A stretch of 34,541 nucleotides of DNA. Origin: a candidate division TM6 bacterium GW2011_GWE2_41_16. Its GTDB lineage: Bacteria > Babelota > Babeliae > Babelales > Babelaceae. The stretch lies in NCBI GenBank assembly GCA_000996695.1, contig LCAT01000014.1, positions 1-34,541 on the forward strand. Direction: 5' to 3'. The stretch's first letter is position 1. Every line of letters begins with the position of its first letter. Of the stretch, positions 24,561 through 32,298 are shown piece by piece. Position numbers and translations under genes: made by a program. A model generated the notes under the pieces. That model was not told the origin of the DNA. It did no database searches and worked only from the letters and a program-made list of their open reading frames with translations.

Positions 24561-24587
24561 CATTGAGGCATTTACAGGCCCTCAATG
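24561..24587 (+). promoter_or_regulatory. Stem-loop in the HU leader
   Basis: CATTGAGG (24561-24568) pairs perfectly with CCTCAATG (24580-24587) around an 11-base loop, 53 bases before the HU start. No T-run follows, so a regulatory or stabilising leader hairpin is more likely than a terminator. Confidence 0.4.
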
Positions 24588-24640
24588 CTGTTGCACACGC
24601 TGCTTTAGTGTCTGTGTTTTTTTAAAATGAGGAGCGTTTT

Positions 24641-24922
24641 ATGAACAAGACCGAATTGATCCAATCCCTGAGTGAAGAGACAGCTCTCGGCAAAAAAGAG
24701 GTTATTCGCATTCTTGATACACTTACACGTACGGTTATCCGCACTCTTAAAAAGGGTGATAAACTACAGTGGTCAGGCTTCGGTACCTTTACTTTGTCAC
24801 GCCGTCCGCCACGCCAAGGCATAAATCCTGCAACAAAAGAACGTATCCAGTTACCTGAAACACATGTTCCAAAATTTAAGGCAGGAAAAACGCTCAAAAA
24901 TCAGATTCGCTGCCAGAATTAA
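24641..24922 (+). CDS. HU-family DNA-binding protein
   Basis: The protein has 93 residues, with GAGGAG seven bases before the ATG. The family pattern is complete: N-terminal helices (MNKTELIQSLSEETALGKKEV), GDKLQWSGFGTFTLSRRPPRQG, then the DNA-binding arm with INPATKERIQLPETHVPKF and KAGKTLKNQI at the end. The Arg-rich arm and the Pro in NPAT intercalate in the minor groove in known HU and IHF proteins. It acts as a dimer in nucleoid compaction. It is a single-gene unit with its own leader hairpin and a strong terminator. Confidence 0.95.
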   Translation: MNKTELIQSLSEETALGKKEVIRILDTLTRTVIRTLKKGDKLQWSGFGTFTLSRRPPRQGINPATKERIQLPETHVPKFKAGKTLKNQIRCQN

Positions 24923-24967
24923 CATATATTGCGCGTCTTGATTCATGCGCAAAAAAGCTTTCCCTCA

Positions 24968-24998
24968 AACCGCTTCCTCAACCGAAGCGGTTTTTTTT
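24968..24998 (+). terminator. Rho-independent terminator of the HU gene
   Basis: AACCGCTTC (24968-24976) and GAAGCGGTT (24984-24992) form a 9-bp stem with a 7-base loop, running into eight T. Confidence 0.92.
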
Positions 24999-25006
24999 GG
25001 TATAAT
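24998..25006 (+). promoter_or_regulatory. Extended -10 promoter of serS
   Basis: TGG-TATAAT is a perfect extended -10, placed directly after the HU terminator T-run and giving a leader of about 120 bases to serS. No good -35 is present. The leader contains a partial ATGGC-N4-GCCA hairpin at 25061-25073; no T-box is recognisable. Confidence 0.5.
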
Positions 25007-25132
25007 CAAAAAAGAATAGTGCTACAAAATATGTCAAAGGTAGTATGGCGAGACCAAATCATGGCGAATGCCAGTGATAGGTGCAAAAATCCATACGTAC
25101 TTTTTTTTCATGAAATTTTTAGGGAGCGCCTC

Positions 25133-26374
25133 ATGATAGATCTCGCCCTTTTGCGCACTGATTATCAAACCACTGCACAAAAGATTCTTGCAAAAGATCC
25201 TCACTACAATGTTCAAAAACTCTTTGAGCTTGATAAACAGGTTCGCGAGCTCACGCTTTCGATAGAAAAAAAACAAACACAAAAAAATGCGCTTGCAGCG
25301 CAAGCACGCACCGGTTTTACTGAAGCAATGCGTGACGAGTCTAAGCAACTGAGCTCATCAATCAAAGAAGAAGAAACATTGCTCGAGTCAGTTTCTGCAG
25401 AGTTTCGCGATCTGTATTTACGCTGCCCAAACATTCCTTTTGATGATTTGCCACATGGCGGCAAAGAAGCGAATAAAGTTGTTCGCACGATCGGTGCGCA
25501 ACCAACGTTTTCATTTACACCACAAAATCATCTTGAGCTTGGTACCAATCTTGGTTGGTTGGATTTTGAGTCTGCTGCACGCATGAGTGGCGCGCAGTTT
25601 GCTCTCTACAAGGGTACTGCGGTAAAAATGCATTATGCATTGTGTATGTTCTTATTTGGTAATGCTCTTGAACACGGATTTAATCCTGTATTGCCACCTT
25701 TTTTAATTAACGAAAAAACTCTTGAGTGCGCAAGTAACTTTCCACGATTTAAAGATGAAGTGTATGCGGTTGAAAAAGACGGTCTGTACCTTACACCGAC
25801 TGCTGAGGTTAATCTTACTTCTCTGTATCGTGACCAAATTCTTGCCGAAGAAGATTTGCCTATCCGTCACATGGCGCTCACAAGTTGCTTTAGACGCGAA
25901 GCGGGTGGGTATGGCGCAAGTGAGCGAGGTCTGATACGCATTCATCAATTTGATAAAATTGAACTGTATTCGATTACTACGCCAGAGCAATCAAAAGATG
26001 AGCTTGAACGCATGGTTGCCTGCGGCGAAGACGCGCTTAAAAAACTTGGATTGCACTATCAGGTAAGCCTTCTTGCAAGTGGTGATTGTTCTTTTGCTTC
26101 AGCGAAAACCTATGATATCGAAGTATGGCTACCAGGCCAGCGCGAGTATCGCGAAGTATCGTCTGCAAGCAATTGCACGGATTTTCAGGCGCGACGCTCA
26201 GCAATAAGATTCCGTTCCGGCGCTCAAAAAACGCGATTGGTAAATACGCTCAATGCTTCATCATTAGCATTGCCACGATTGACCGTTGCGCTTATGGAAA
26301 CGTATCAGCAATCGGATGGATCGATTGAGATACCAGAAGTTCTTAAAAATGTCTCGATGAAAATGTTTTGCTAA
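25133..26374 (+). CDS. serS: Serine-tRNA ligase
   Basis: The protein has 413 residues from ATG 25133, where AGGGAG lies seven bases upstream and the protein opens MIDLALLRTDY, matching the family N-terminus; a longer frame back to 24929 crosses the HU terminator. SerRS charges tRNA-Ser (and tRNA-Sec) in the cytoplasm. The N-terminal coiled-coil arm that grips the long variable arm spans about 30-100. Class II motifs are present: LTPTAEVNLT, motif 2 around SCFRREAGGYGASERGLIR, then IHQFDKIEL, the SSASNCTDFQARR loop, and motif 3 as LPRLTVALMETYQQSDGSI, with Pro where Gly is usual before the Arg. The stop codon lies inside a small inverted repeat. Confidence 0.96.
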   Translation: MIDLALLRTDYQTTAQKILAKDPHYNVQKLFELDKQVRELTLSIEKKQTQKNALAAQARTGFTEAMRDESKQLSSSIKEEETLLESVSAEFRDLYLRCPNIPFDDLPHGGKEANKVVRTIGAQPTFSFTPQNHLELGTNLGWLDFESAARMSGAQFALYKGTAVKMHYALCMFLFGNALEHGFNPVLPPFLINEKTLECASNFPRFKDEVYAVEKDGLYLTPTAEVNLTSLYRDQILAEEDLPIRHMALTSCFRREAGGYGASERGLIRIHQFDKIELYSITTPEQSKDELERMVACGEDALKKLGLHYQVSLLASGDCSFASAKTYDIEVWLPGQREYREVSSASNCTDFQARRSAIRFRSGAQKTRLVNTLNASSLALPRLTVALMETYQQSDGSIEIPEVLKNVSMKMFC

Positions 26375-26432
26375 GAGCAAAACGTGTATGACGCACTATG
26401 ACGAGCGTATACGACAAGCGTTATGCGCTCGT
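26365..26432 (+). terminator. Hairpins at and after the serS stop
   Basis: GTTTTGCT/AGCAAAAC (26365-26383) forms a perfect 8-bp stem around the AAG that includes part of the stop. ACGAGCG/CGCTCGT (26401-26432) forms a second stem. Neither is followed by a T-run, so termination is doubtful; the pair may protect the 3' end. Confidence 0.35.
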
Positions 26433-26509
26433 GCATATGAACCAAAATGTTTGTGTAATCAACAAAATAGATTTTTTTGGTGTGTATAACTAAGTGGATT
26501 GCCCTATAA

Positions 26510-27742
26510 ATGCCGACTTCACTGTATATTCATTGGCCGTTTTGTCCCTACCGTTGTAGCTTTTGTCCTTTTGTGGCACTTGCCGGGCAAGATCAGTTTA
26601 TGCAACCTTATCACGATGCTTTGTGCACCGAGATTGCCTCAAAGTCAACGCAAGAGAAGATCGAGAGCATCTTTATTGGTGGTGGTACGCCCAGTACTTA
26701 CCCGCCTAAACTTTTGCTTGACATGTTTGGTATACTAAATATGTCATACCAGAAAAGTCCCGAATGCGAAATAACCATAGAAGTAAACCCAGGGACCCTG
26801 ACCGCAGAACATGTTTCAGCGTGGAAGCAGGTAGGTATCAACCGAATAAGTTTAGGAGTTCAAAGCTTGAGTGACACAACGCTTTTATTGCTCAATCGCC
26901 ATCATACCCGTGCTGACGTTGAGCGAGCACTCGAATTGCTTGCCGGATCATTTTCTTCAGTATCGATAGATTTGATGATTGGGTTACCCGGTTCAACCAT
27001 GCAGCAATGGAAAGAAACGCTGCGCACGGTTGTTACTTGGCCGATTCAGCACCTCTCGATCTACTTTCTCACGTTGCATAACAAAACACCGTTTGTGTAT
27101 CAGCTAAAGAGCGGCGTTGACAAAGCGTTAAGACCAACCTCGCAGGGCATGAACATTTCGATGTACCGCTGGGCTGCTGATTTTTTGGCTACTGTTGGTT
27201 TTGAGCGCTATGAGGTTTCGAATTTTGCCAAAAAAGGCTATCAAAGCTCGCACAATAAGGCCTATTGGGATCGAAAACGGTACTATGGTTTTGGGCTTGG
27301 AGCGTGTTCGTTTGATGGGCAGGTGCGTACACGGAACCATGCAAATTTATCATGTTATTTTGATGCAATTACATCGGGCAAAGAGCCGATTGAATTTAGT
27401 GAACAGTTAACATTATTACAACATGTGAGCGAGCGAATAATGCTTTCGCTCAGACAAGCACATGGAGTGGATCTTCAATCAATTTTTGTTGAGGTCTCAC
27501 CGCAATCAGTTTTAATGCTTACCGATTTGGCGACTCAGTTGTGTCGCAGCGGTCTTGCGCTGATGCAGGATGAGCGACTGGTATTAACGTCGCGTGGGTA
27601 TGCGCTCGAGCATGAGATCTCGGTGCGCCTTGTGCAGTGCATAGCGAAATGTACTAAGAACTGTACTTCAATCTGTCGATCTGAAAATGCGACTAATGAT
27701 CAAAGTGATCTAGGTCAAAATGGCGAATGCCATGTTTTATAA
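26510..27742 (+). CDS. hemW: HemW-like radical SAM protein with extra C-terminal tail
   Basis: The protein has 410 residues. The radical SAM cluster motif C-x3-C-x2-C is at Cys12, Cys16 and Cys19 in SLYIHWPFCPYRCSFCPF, with GGGTPS at 57-62 for SAM binding and the HNKAYW motif typical of HemW. HemW is related to oxygen-independent coproporphyrinogen oxidase but acts as a haem chaperone or insertase; the HNxxYW motif and lack of an extra N-terminal part favour HemW over HemN. The HemW C-terminal domain ends near LTSRGYALEHEI. A further 35 or so residues follow, with C-x3-C-x3-C-x3-C and a polar end, partly encoded by an ATGGC-N4-GCCAT hairpin at 27720. The ribosome site is weak (GTGGAT, about 12 bases away). 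Gene symbol assigned by motif. Confidence 0.9.
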   Translation: MPTSLYIHWPFCPYRCSFCPFVALAGQDQFMQPYHDALCTEIASKSTQEKIESIFIGGGTPSTYPPKLLLDMFGILNMSYQKSPECEITIEVNPGTLTAEHVSAWKQVGINRISLGVQSLSDTTLLLLNRHHTRADVERALELLAGSFSSVSIDLMIGLPGSTMQQWKETLRTVVTWPIQHLSIYFLTLHNKTPFVYQLKSGVDKALRPTSQGMNISMYRWAADFLATVGFERYEVSNFAKKGYQSSHNKAYWDRKRYYGFGLGACSFDGQVRTRNHANLSCYFDAITSGKEPIEFSEQLTLLQHVSERIMLSLRQAHGVDLQSIFVEVSPQSVLMLTDLATQLCRSGLALMQDERLVLTSRGYALEHEISVRLVQCIAKCTKNCTSICRSENATNDQSDLGQNGECHVL

Positions 27743-27745
27743 AAC
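27720..27745 (+). repeat. Solo hairpin ATGGC-N4-GCCAT plus palindrome at the hemW end
   Basis: ATGGCGAATGCCAT (27720-27733) is followed directly by the perfect palindrome GTTTTATAAAAC (27734-27745), which contains the hemW stop. The first element equals the terminal hairpin of the dispersed repeat. It could also act as a weak terminator. Confidence 0.6.
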
Positions 27746-27786
27746 AAGAACCTTTTCAAACTCTTTAAGACAAAGGACTCGTTCCT

Positions 27787-28248
27787 ATGGCAAAGCATAT
27801 TGGTGTTAAAATTCCTGAAGATTTGATGCAAACGCTTATGAAGTGTAAGACCGTTGCCGTGCTCGCAACTTTTTCCGAAAAAGGATTGCCGCATACAACG
27901 CCGCTTCAGTGCATTTATCCAAAGGGTGATGAGTCTATTTTGCTTACGATAAATAAAGATCATACGGGCTATCACAACATGGTATGGCAAAAAAAGGTCA
28001 TGCTATCGTTTTTGGATGAAAATAATGTTGCATACGGTGTTCTTGGACGCGCGGGCGTAGTTCGCGCACCATCAAATGTGCATCCCCTCATGAATGTCGT
28101 GCGTCTTGATGTTATCGATATCAAAAGTGACCGCTCGGTTTTGGTCAGAGTTGATGGAGGAATTCGCTGGAGCTATACTTCGCCTGAAGCCGAAGAATTG
28201 ACAAACGCACTCTTTGAAGAACTCAAAGATCTTGCAAAAACGCTCTAG
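27787..28248 (+). CDS. Pyridoxamine-phosphate-oxidase-like split-barrel flavoprotein
   Basis: The protein has 153 residues, with AAAGGA nine bases before the ATG. The first half follows the FMN-binding split-barrel pattern: a helix, then CKTVAVLATFSEKGLPHTTPL, a short turn, SILLTINKDHTGYHNM, and KVMLSFLDENNVAYGVLGRAGV. This fold is shared by PNPOx-related oxidoreductases and haem-degrading relatives; the substrate cannot be told. There is no signal peptide. The gene follows hemW by 44 bases and precedes the coiled-coil gene by 15 bases, so it may be part of an operon, although the hairpin at the hemW end could separate it. Confidence 0.8.
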   Translation: MAKHIGVKIPEDLMQTLMKCKTVAVLATFSEKGLPHTTPLQCIYPKGDESILLTINKDHTGYHNMVWQKKVMLSFLDENNVAYGVLGRAGVVRAPSNVHPLMNVVRLDVIDIKSDRSVLVRVDGGIRWSYTSPEAEELTNALFEELKDLAKTL

Positions 28249-28263
28249 AAAAAGGATTTCGTC

Positions 28264-29544
28264 ATGATACGATTGCACGTCTCACTCGCTGTTTTTTTAT
28301 TGGTGTCTTGTGAATGTATGGTGCAGGCAATGGATGAATTTTCTGGTTCATCCGACATGGCATCATCGACAGAATCGTCGTCTGTTGCAAAAGAAACGCC
28401 GGATAAAAAAGCTCCAGAGTGGGACGAAGCGGCAACGCTCGTGATTCCTCATGACGACAAAACGGGTATAACGACCGATTTTTTTGATAATCACACGAAC
28501 TGGTACCATAAAAAACAAATTTTAACTGCAGCACGTAAAAAATATATAGACGTTACAGAGCTCCAAGAAGCGATTTCACAAAAAAAAGAAGAGTTTGCTC
28601 ATGTACGTACGGGGATTAATGATCAATTGAATGCATTTTATAAAGAGTTCAACATAGAAGAAGCATCGATAGCTAAGGTTCTTGCTAAGGTCAGTGAGGC
28701 TCTTAAAGAAAAAGAAAAAACGGGCTCAGCCCTTGATCCACAAGAACAAAAGCAGGTTGAGGAGTTTACTCAAAGAAAGACCGCGCTCGAAGATCTTCAG
28801 CAAGCACTGGCATCAGTCAAAGAGCTCGATACAAATTTTGATAAAGCGTTGGCAATACTTTTTGAGCAAGAAGAACTAGCTCGGGCGTATGAAAAAGGTG
28901 CTGGTGAGCAGTACGATGAAATTGAAAAAATTTTGAGTGATCAAAAAGCCGAGGTTCTTTTTTTGCACATTAAGAGTGCTGGTGAAAATCTTGCGGCTAT
29001 CAAACAATATGTCGATGATGACTTTGCGTCCTTTATTTCCAAAACCAAAAGTGAATTGGATAAGGCGATAGCGACCGTCAAAAAGTCTATGGAAACGCTC
29101 AAAGAGCAAGGCATTCTTTTAGAGGATGAGATCAAAGAAGCTCAAGAAAATGAAAAAAAAGCTCAAGAAGAAATTGCTGCTAAAGCAGCAGCACAGGCTG
29201 CACTACAAAAGCGTTTGGCCGAGCGCCCTTGGTGGCAAAAAAGCTTAGATTGGTTCAAACAAAAATTTGGCATAGTGCAGGTGTACACCGTAAGTGTATG
29301 GCAAAAGGCCAAGACCGTTGTGGTGGAAAAACTGACACTTAAGAAAGCTCCAACAAAAATTCAACCAAAACAAGAGTCAAAACCGATTGAGCCTCAGGGT
29401 TCCTCTAGTGCGGCAAAATCGGTTGAATCTGTCACGGGATCAACGCAATCAGCCGAAGTAACAAAAGCGATTGAGATGTCAAAAACATCTATTCAACCGG
29501 TTGCATTGGCAAAATCGACTGAAGTGAAAACTGATAAAAAATAA
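28264..29544 (+). CDS. Exported coiled-coil protein, possible lipoprotein
   Basis: The protein has 426 residues; AAGGA lies seven bases before the ATG. The N-terminus is a signal peptide with a lipobox-like L-V-S-C (Cys16); a standard cut after VQA, before MDEF, is the alternative and fits a pattern seen in neighbours. A Ser/Thr-rich linker follows (about 27-45), then long Lys/Glu-rich coiled coils from about 90 to 315. A basic, aromatic stretch (WWQKSLDWFKQKFG) then precedes a low-complexity Ser/Thr/Lys tail. No enzymatic domain is recognised. It closely follows the split-barrel gene and ends at a terminator. Confidence 0.85.
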   Translation: MIRLHVSLAVFLLVSCECMVQAMDEFSGSSDMASSTESSSVAKETPDKKAPEWDEAATLVIPHDDKTGITTDFFDNHTNWYHKKQILTAARKKYIDVTELQEAISQKKEEFAHVRTGINDQLNAFYKEFNIEEASIAKVLAKVSEALKEKEKTGSALDPQEQKQVEEFTQRKTALEDLQQALASVKELDTNFDKALAILFEQEELARAYEKGAGEQYDEIEKILSDQKAEVLFLHIKSAGENLAAIKQYVDDDFASFISKTKSELDKAIATVKKSMETLKEQGILLEDEIKEAQENEKKAQEEIAAKAAAQAALQKRLAERPWWQKSLDWFKQKFGIVQVYTVSVWQKAKTVVVEKLTLKKAPTKIQPKQESKPIEPQGSSSAAKSVESVTGSTQSAEVTKAIEMSKTSIQPVALAKSTEVKTDKK

Positions 29545-29579
29545 TATTTTTTGAAAAATTTTTTTTATAAAATTACACC

Positions 29580-29621
29580 ACAAGGGTATCAAAAATAATA
29601 TTTTGGTGCTCTTGTTTTTTT
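29580..29621 (+). terminator. Rho-independent terminator after the coiled-coil gene
   Basis: ACAAG pairs with CTTGT, enclosing GTATCAAAA with TTTTGGTGC (two wobble pairs), followed by a run of seven T. The rest of the 188-base gap up to 29732 is AT-rich and holds nothing else recognisable. Confidence 0.75.
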
Positions 29622-29732
29622 ATTGTAAAATCAAACACATAGTATTGAAGTCTGAAAAAAACTAATTTTGAATCTATTTTTCATTCCAAATAATTATCAT
29701 TTAATTCTTTTTGCTTTGTGAAAGGCTTTTCT

Positions 29733-30278
29733 ATGAGTTTTCGTACCATTTTGATTTCTTCATGTATTGTTTCGTTGTCCGCTTTTTCCCTGCAGGGTAT
29801 GCAACTTCCCGATTCACAGTATCACACTCCGCCTAACTCGCCTCGAATTGTATCAGAGATTCAAACTAAAGGGTTCGCTTCTTTTCTTTCTCGTGGATTA
29901 AGAACCCCTTATAATGAATTTATGGCTGCTGCGGCAAATGGTATTGTTTCCACTATGCAAGAATTTCAGACACAGGTTTCTAGTGAGGTTTTATCTCGAG
30001 GTGTGATCTCTGCTTGTTCTAATGGTCATGCACATGTTTTAGCTGCTTTTGTTATGCATTCATTTTTGGACCCAAATGCTCAAGAAGACGAAACCAAGAT
30101 GACAGCTCTGATGTATGCGATAAAAAATGGTGATACGGTAGGTGCTTCAGCGTTAATTGCCTTGCCAACGATTGATCTTAACATTCCGGATAGTCATGGT
30201 CATATTGCCAGAGACTATGCTCGTTTGCATGGAAACGTGGCCGTTACTGCTGCTATCATGAGAAAAATTGCTCGATAA
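29733..30278 (+). CDS. Secreted ankyrin-repeat protein
   Basis: The protein has 181 residues from ATG 29733 with AAAGG seven bases upstream; a GTG 15 bases earlier sits on that site and is unlikely. The signal peptide is MSFRTILISSCIVSLSAFSLQG|MQLP. A Pro/Ser linker follows. From about residue 60 come helix pairs typical of ankyrin repeats: YNEFMAAAANGIVSTM, GVISACSNGHAHVLAAFV, MTALMYAIKNGDTVGASALI, then IDLNIPDSHGHIARDYARLHGN. That makes three to four repeats, better conserved than in the tandem pair at 16410-18001. Secreted ankyrin proteins commonly bind host proteins in intracellular bacteria; this is inference here. Confidence 0.87.
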   Translation: MSFRTILISSCIVSLSAFSLQGMQLPDSQYHTPPNSPRIVSEIQTKGFASFLSRGLRTPYNEFMAAAANGIVSTMQEFQTQVSSEVLSRGVISACSNGHAHVLAAFVMHSFLDPNAQEDETKMTALMYAIKNGDTVGASALIALPTIDLNIPDSHGHIARDYARLHGNVAVTAAIMRKIAR

Positions 30279-30322
30279 TAACTCACAGTAAAAAGCATTG
30301 TGCATCTTGATTTGCAATAGAA

Positions 30323-30370
30323 AAACAAAACAAGCTGGCGAATAACCGTGTTCACCAGCTTGTTTTGTTT
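30323..30370. terminator. Bidirectional terminator between convergent genes
   Basis: Perfect 16-bp arms (30323-30338 and 30355-30370) with an A-rich left and T-rich right outer stem lie between the genes ending at 30278 and 30387. Confidence 0.88.
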
Positions 30371-30386
30371 ACGTTTGAGAAAATTT

Positions 30387-31079
30387 TTACAGACCTTGTA
30401 GTCTTTTAACTTCAGATCGCGTTAACTTACGCCATGCGCCGCGTGCAAGCCCGCGATTTGTTATGCCTGCAAATTTTACACGCTCAAGCCCGTGTACATG
30501 ATAGCCGAGTGCACCGAACATGCGTCGAATAATGCGGTTTTTCCCGCTTGAGAGTTTAACTGATACGTTCGTACCTTTTTTGCCGAGCATACGAATTTCG
30601 TCTGGCTTAATTTTGCCATCAGGTAGGTCAACGCCACTACGTATGATCTCAAAATCTTTTTCATGCAGCGGTTTATCGAGCTCAACGTGGTACTCTTTGG
30701 TAATATCATGCTTAGGGTGCAAAAGTTTTTGGGCAAGTGCGCCATCAGTCGTGAGTAAAATGACTCCTTCGGTCGTTGCGTCGAGCCGTCCCATAGGGAA
30801 CAAGCGTTCGCGTGAGCCGATGAGTTCTACTACCGTTTTACGACCACACTCATCCGAGCAACTCGAGAAGTATCCGCTTGGTTTGTTGAGCACAACGTAC
30901 TGATGCTCGCGTGGCGTGACGCGTCTGCCGCGAAATATGACCTCGGCGGTTTCCTCAACCTGGCGGGCAGGGTTCTTTTCTGTTTTGCCGTTAACTTTGA
31001 CAAAGCCGGCTTTGATAATTGCTATGGCTTTGCGGCGGGCACATAACCCACTACGAGCGATGTAAACTGATAAATACAC
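30387..31079 (-). CDS. RsuA/RluB-type pseudouridine synthase
   Basis: The protein has 230 residues from GTG 31079, with AAAAGG eight bases upstream. The S4 RNA-binding domain starts at the first residues (YLSVYIARSGLCARRKA, KAGFVKVNGK) as in the family. The catalytic core has VVLNKPSGY (about 62-70) and GRLDATTEGVILLTTDG, with Asp100 as the catalytic residue. The C-terminal RIIRRMFGALGYHVHGLERVKFAG is also typical. Such enzymes convert one uridine of 16S (RsuA) or 23S rRNA (RluB, RluE, RluF) to pseudouridine in the cytoplasm. With an S4 domain and no extension, RluB or RsuA are equally possible. Divergent from lgt. Confidence 0.94.
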   Translation of the reverse strand: MYLSVYIARSGLCARRKAIAIIKAGFVKVNGKTEKNPARQVEETAEVIFRGRRVTPREHQYVVLNKPSGYFSSCSDECGRKTVVELIGSRERLFPMGRLDATTEGVILLTTDGALAQKLLHPKHDITKEYHVELDKPLHEKDFEIIRSGVDLPDGKIKPDEIRMLGKKGTNVSVKLSSGKNRIIRRMFGALGYHVHGLERVKFAGITNRGLARGAWRKLTRSEVKRLQGL

Positions 31080-31139
31080 GTGTGTAACCTTTTCTTTGTT
31101 CTCTGATTGAATTTATTGATGCTTTTTATTCTATATTTT

Positions 31140-31168
31140 TTGGTTTGTCTATAACTATTGATTATACT
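31140..31168 (+). promoter_or_regulatory. Putative promoter of lgt
   Basis: TTGGTT at 31140 and TATACT at 31163-31168, 17 bases apart, lie 39 bases before the lgt start. The -10 is five of six; the -35 is weak. Confidence 0.4.
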
Positions 31169-31207
31169 TAAAGAATAGAATTTAGTCTTGTTTAATGAAA
31201 GAGTGGT

Positions 31208-32002
31208 ATGAACCCGCTTTTATTTCATATCTACGGTCCTTTTGCCGTGCATTGGTATGGTCTTATGATCGCCATCGGCGCAGGCTTTGCGCTCTGGCGC
31301 GTTCGTGCTGAATTTTTAGCTCAAAATCTTATGCCGGATAAACTCTTTTCGCGGTTTGTTTTGTACACGCTTATAGCCGGCTTTATTGGTGCGAAAGCTT
31401 TGCAAATTTTTGAACTGTTCATGACGGGGCAGGGCATCAACGAAAATACTTCAATCTTTGGAGGCTTTTCAGTGCTCGGTGCAATTGCTGCAATTGCGGT
31501 ATTTTTTATGTTTTTCGCACGTATGCATCATCTTAAAACGTTACGTATAACCGATATCTGCGCACAATGGACTCCGCTTGTACAGGCCTTTACCCGTATT
31601 GGTTGTTTTATTGCGGGTTGTTGCAACGGCTGTCCGACCAGCCTCCCATGGGCGGTAACCTATACCCATCCAGATTCTTTGGCGATGCCGATGCATACGC
31701 CCGTGCATCCTACGCAGCTTTACAGTGCCGCTATGCTGCTGATAATTTGGGCTTTATTACAGTGGATAGGGCGACCATCACATAAAATCGCCCCGGGTAC
31801 GCTCACTCTTTTGTACTTTTTATGTGCGTTTACTGAGCGCTTTGTACTCGATTTTTGGCGCGCAGATGCATCAGTCGCCGGACATGCATTAACGTTTATG
31901 CAATGGGTTGCTCTGGCGGGTATATGCGGTGTTGTTAGTGTTTTTGTAATATTAAAAATATATTATAAAATTCAAATTGAAAATAATAATAAGAAAATAT
32001 AA
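31208..32002 (+). CDS. lgt: Prolipoprotein diacylglyceryl transferase (Lgt)
   Basis: The protein has 264 residues; AAAGAG lies a few bases before ATG 31208. Lgt is an inner-membrane enzyme that moves diacylglycerol from phosphatidylglycerol to the lipobox Cys of preprolipoproteins, the step before LspA. About seven hydrophobic helices are visible. Signatures are the start FHIYGPFAVHWYGLMIAIG (6-24), the RIGCFIAGCCNGCPT core at about 132-146, HPTQLYS, and ERFVLDFWRAD carrying a conserved Arg. The normal Lgt signature has a basic residue after CCNG; here it is Cys. It stands apart from lspA (about 10 kb away) and is followed by a repeat and the small-protein array. Confidence 0.95.
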   Translation: MNPLLFHIYGPFAVHWYGLMIAIGAGFALWRVRAEFLAQNLMPDKLFSRFVLYTLIAGFIGAKALQIFELFMTGQGINENTSIFGGFSVLGAIAAIAVFFMFFARMHHLKTLRITDICAQWTPLVQAFTRIGCFIAGCCNGCPTSLPWAVTYTHPDSLAMPMHTPVHPTQLYSAAMLLIIWALLQWIGRPSHKIAPGTLTLLYFLCAFTERFVLDFWRADASVAGHALTFMQWVALAGICGVVSVFVILKIYYKIQIENNNKKI

Positions 32003-32052
32003 CAAAAACTTTTATTTTTATATGCAATTGTTACAATAAAAGTCAGTAATGT

Positions 32053-32066
32053 ATGGCGGACGCCAT
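32053..32066 (+). repeat. Solo hairpin ATGGC-N4-GCCAT
   Basis: ATGGCGGACGCCAT stands about 50 bases upstream of composite repeat copy 5. It equals the terminal hairpin of that repeat with a different loop, and may be a remnant of another copy. Confidence 0.6.
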
Positions 32067-32115
32067 TTCGACATGCGCACACAAGGCGACTGTCTGTGGA
32101 ACAGTATGCAAAATT

Positions 32116-32224
32116 TATAGCGAAGTTCATTAAACTTTGCACATTCATGGTTATGAATAGTGTGATTTAATCACATAAACAAAAGACATGATTGAGCGGG
32201 CCTAGATGGCTTTTGCCATATATT
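32116..32224 (+). repeat. Dispersed composite palindromic repeat, copy 5
   Basis: It is the cleanest copy: TATAGCGAAGTTCATTAAAC, TTTGCACATTCATGGTTATG, AATAGTGTGATTTAATCACA, TAAACAAAAGACATGATT, GAGCGGGCCTAG, then the hairpin ATGGCTTTTGCCAT. It lies in the 296-base gap between lgt and the first small-protein gene, otherwise without a gene. Confidence 0.88.
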
Positions 32225-32298
32225 CTCGAATGTGCGTGAATTGGCGGGTGGAGCTGTACAAGATTTAATCATTCTGTATCTATTTTAAGGATCTTTTT

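Noticed and set aside
24929-25132. N-terminal extension of SerRS by 68 codons
   Set aside because: It crosses the HU terminator and the extended -10 element; the family start MIDLALL at 25133 has a strong ribosome site.
25016-25132. T-box or other amino-acid riboswitch in the serS leader
   Set aside because: No T-box bulge sequence (UGGN with conserved flanks) and no terminator in the leader are visible.
32053-32224. CRISPR array or tandem repeats
   Set aside because: Repeated hairpins are dispersed and not regularly spaced; no spacers or cas genes are present.
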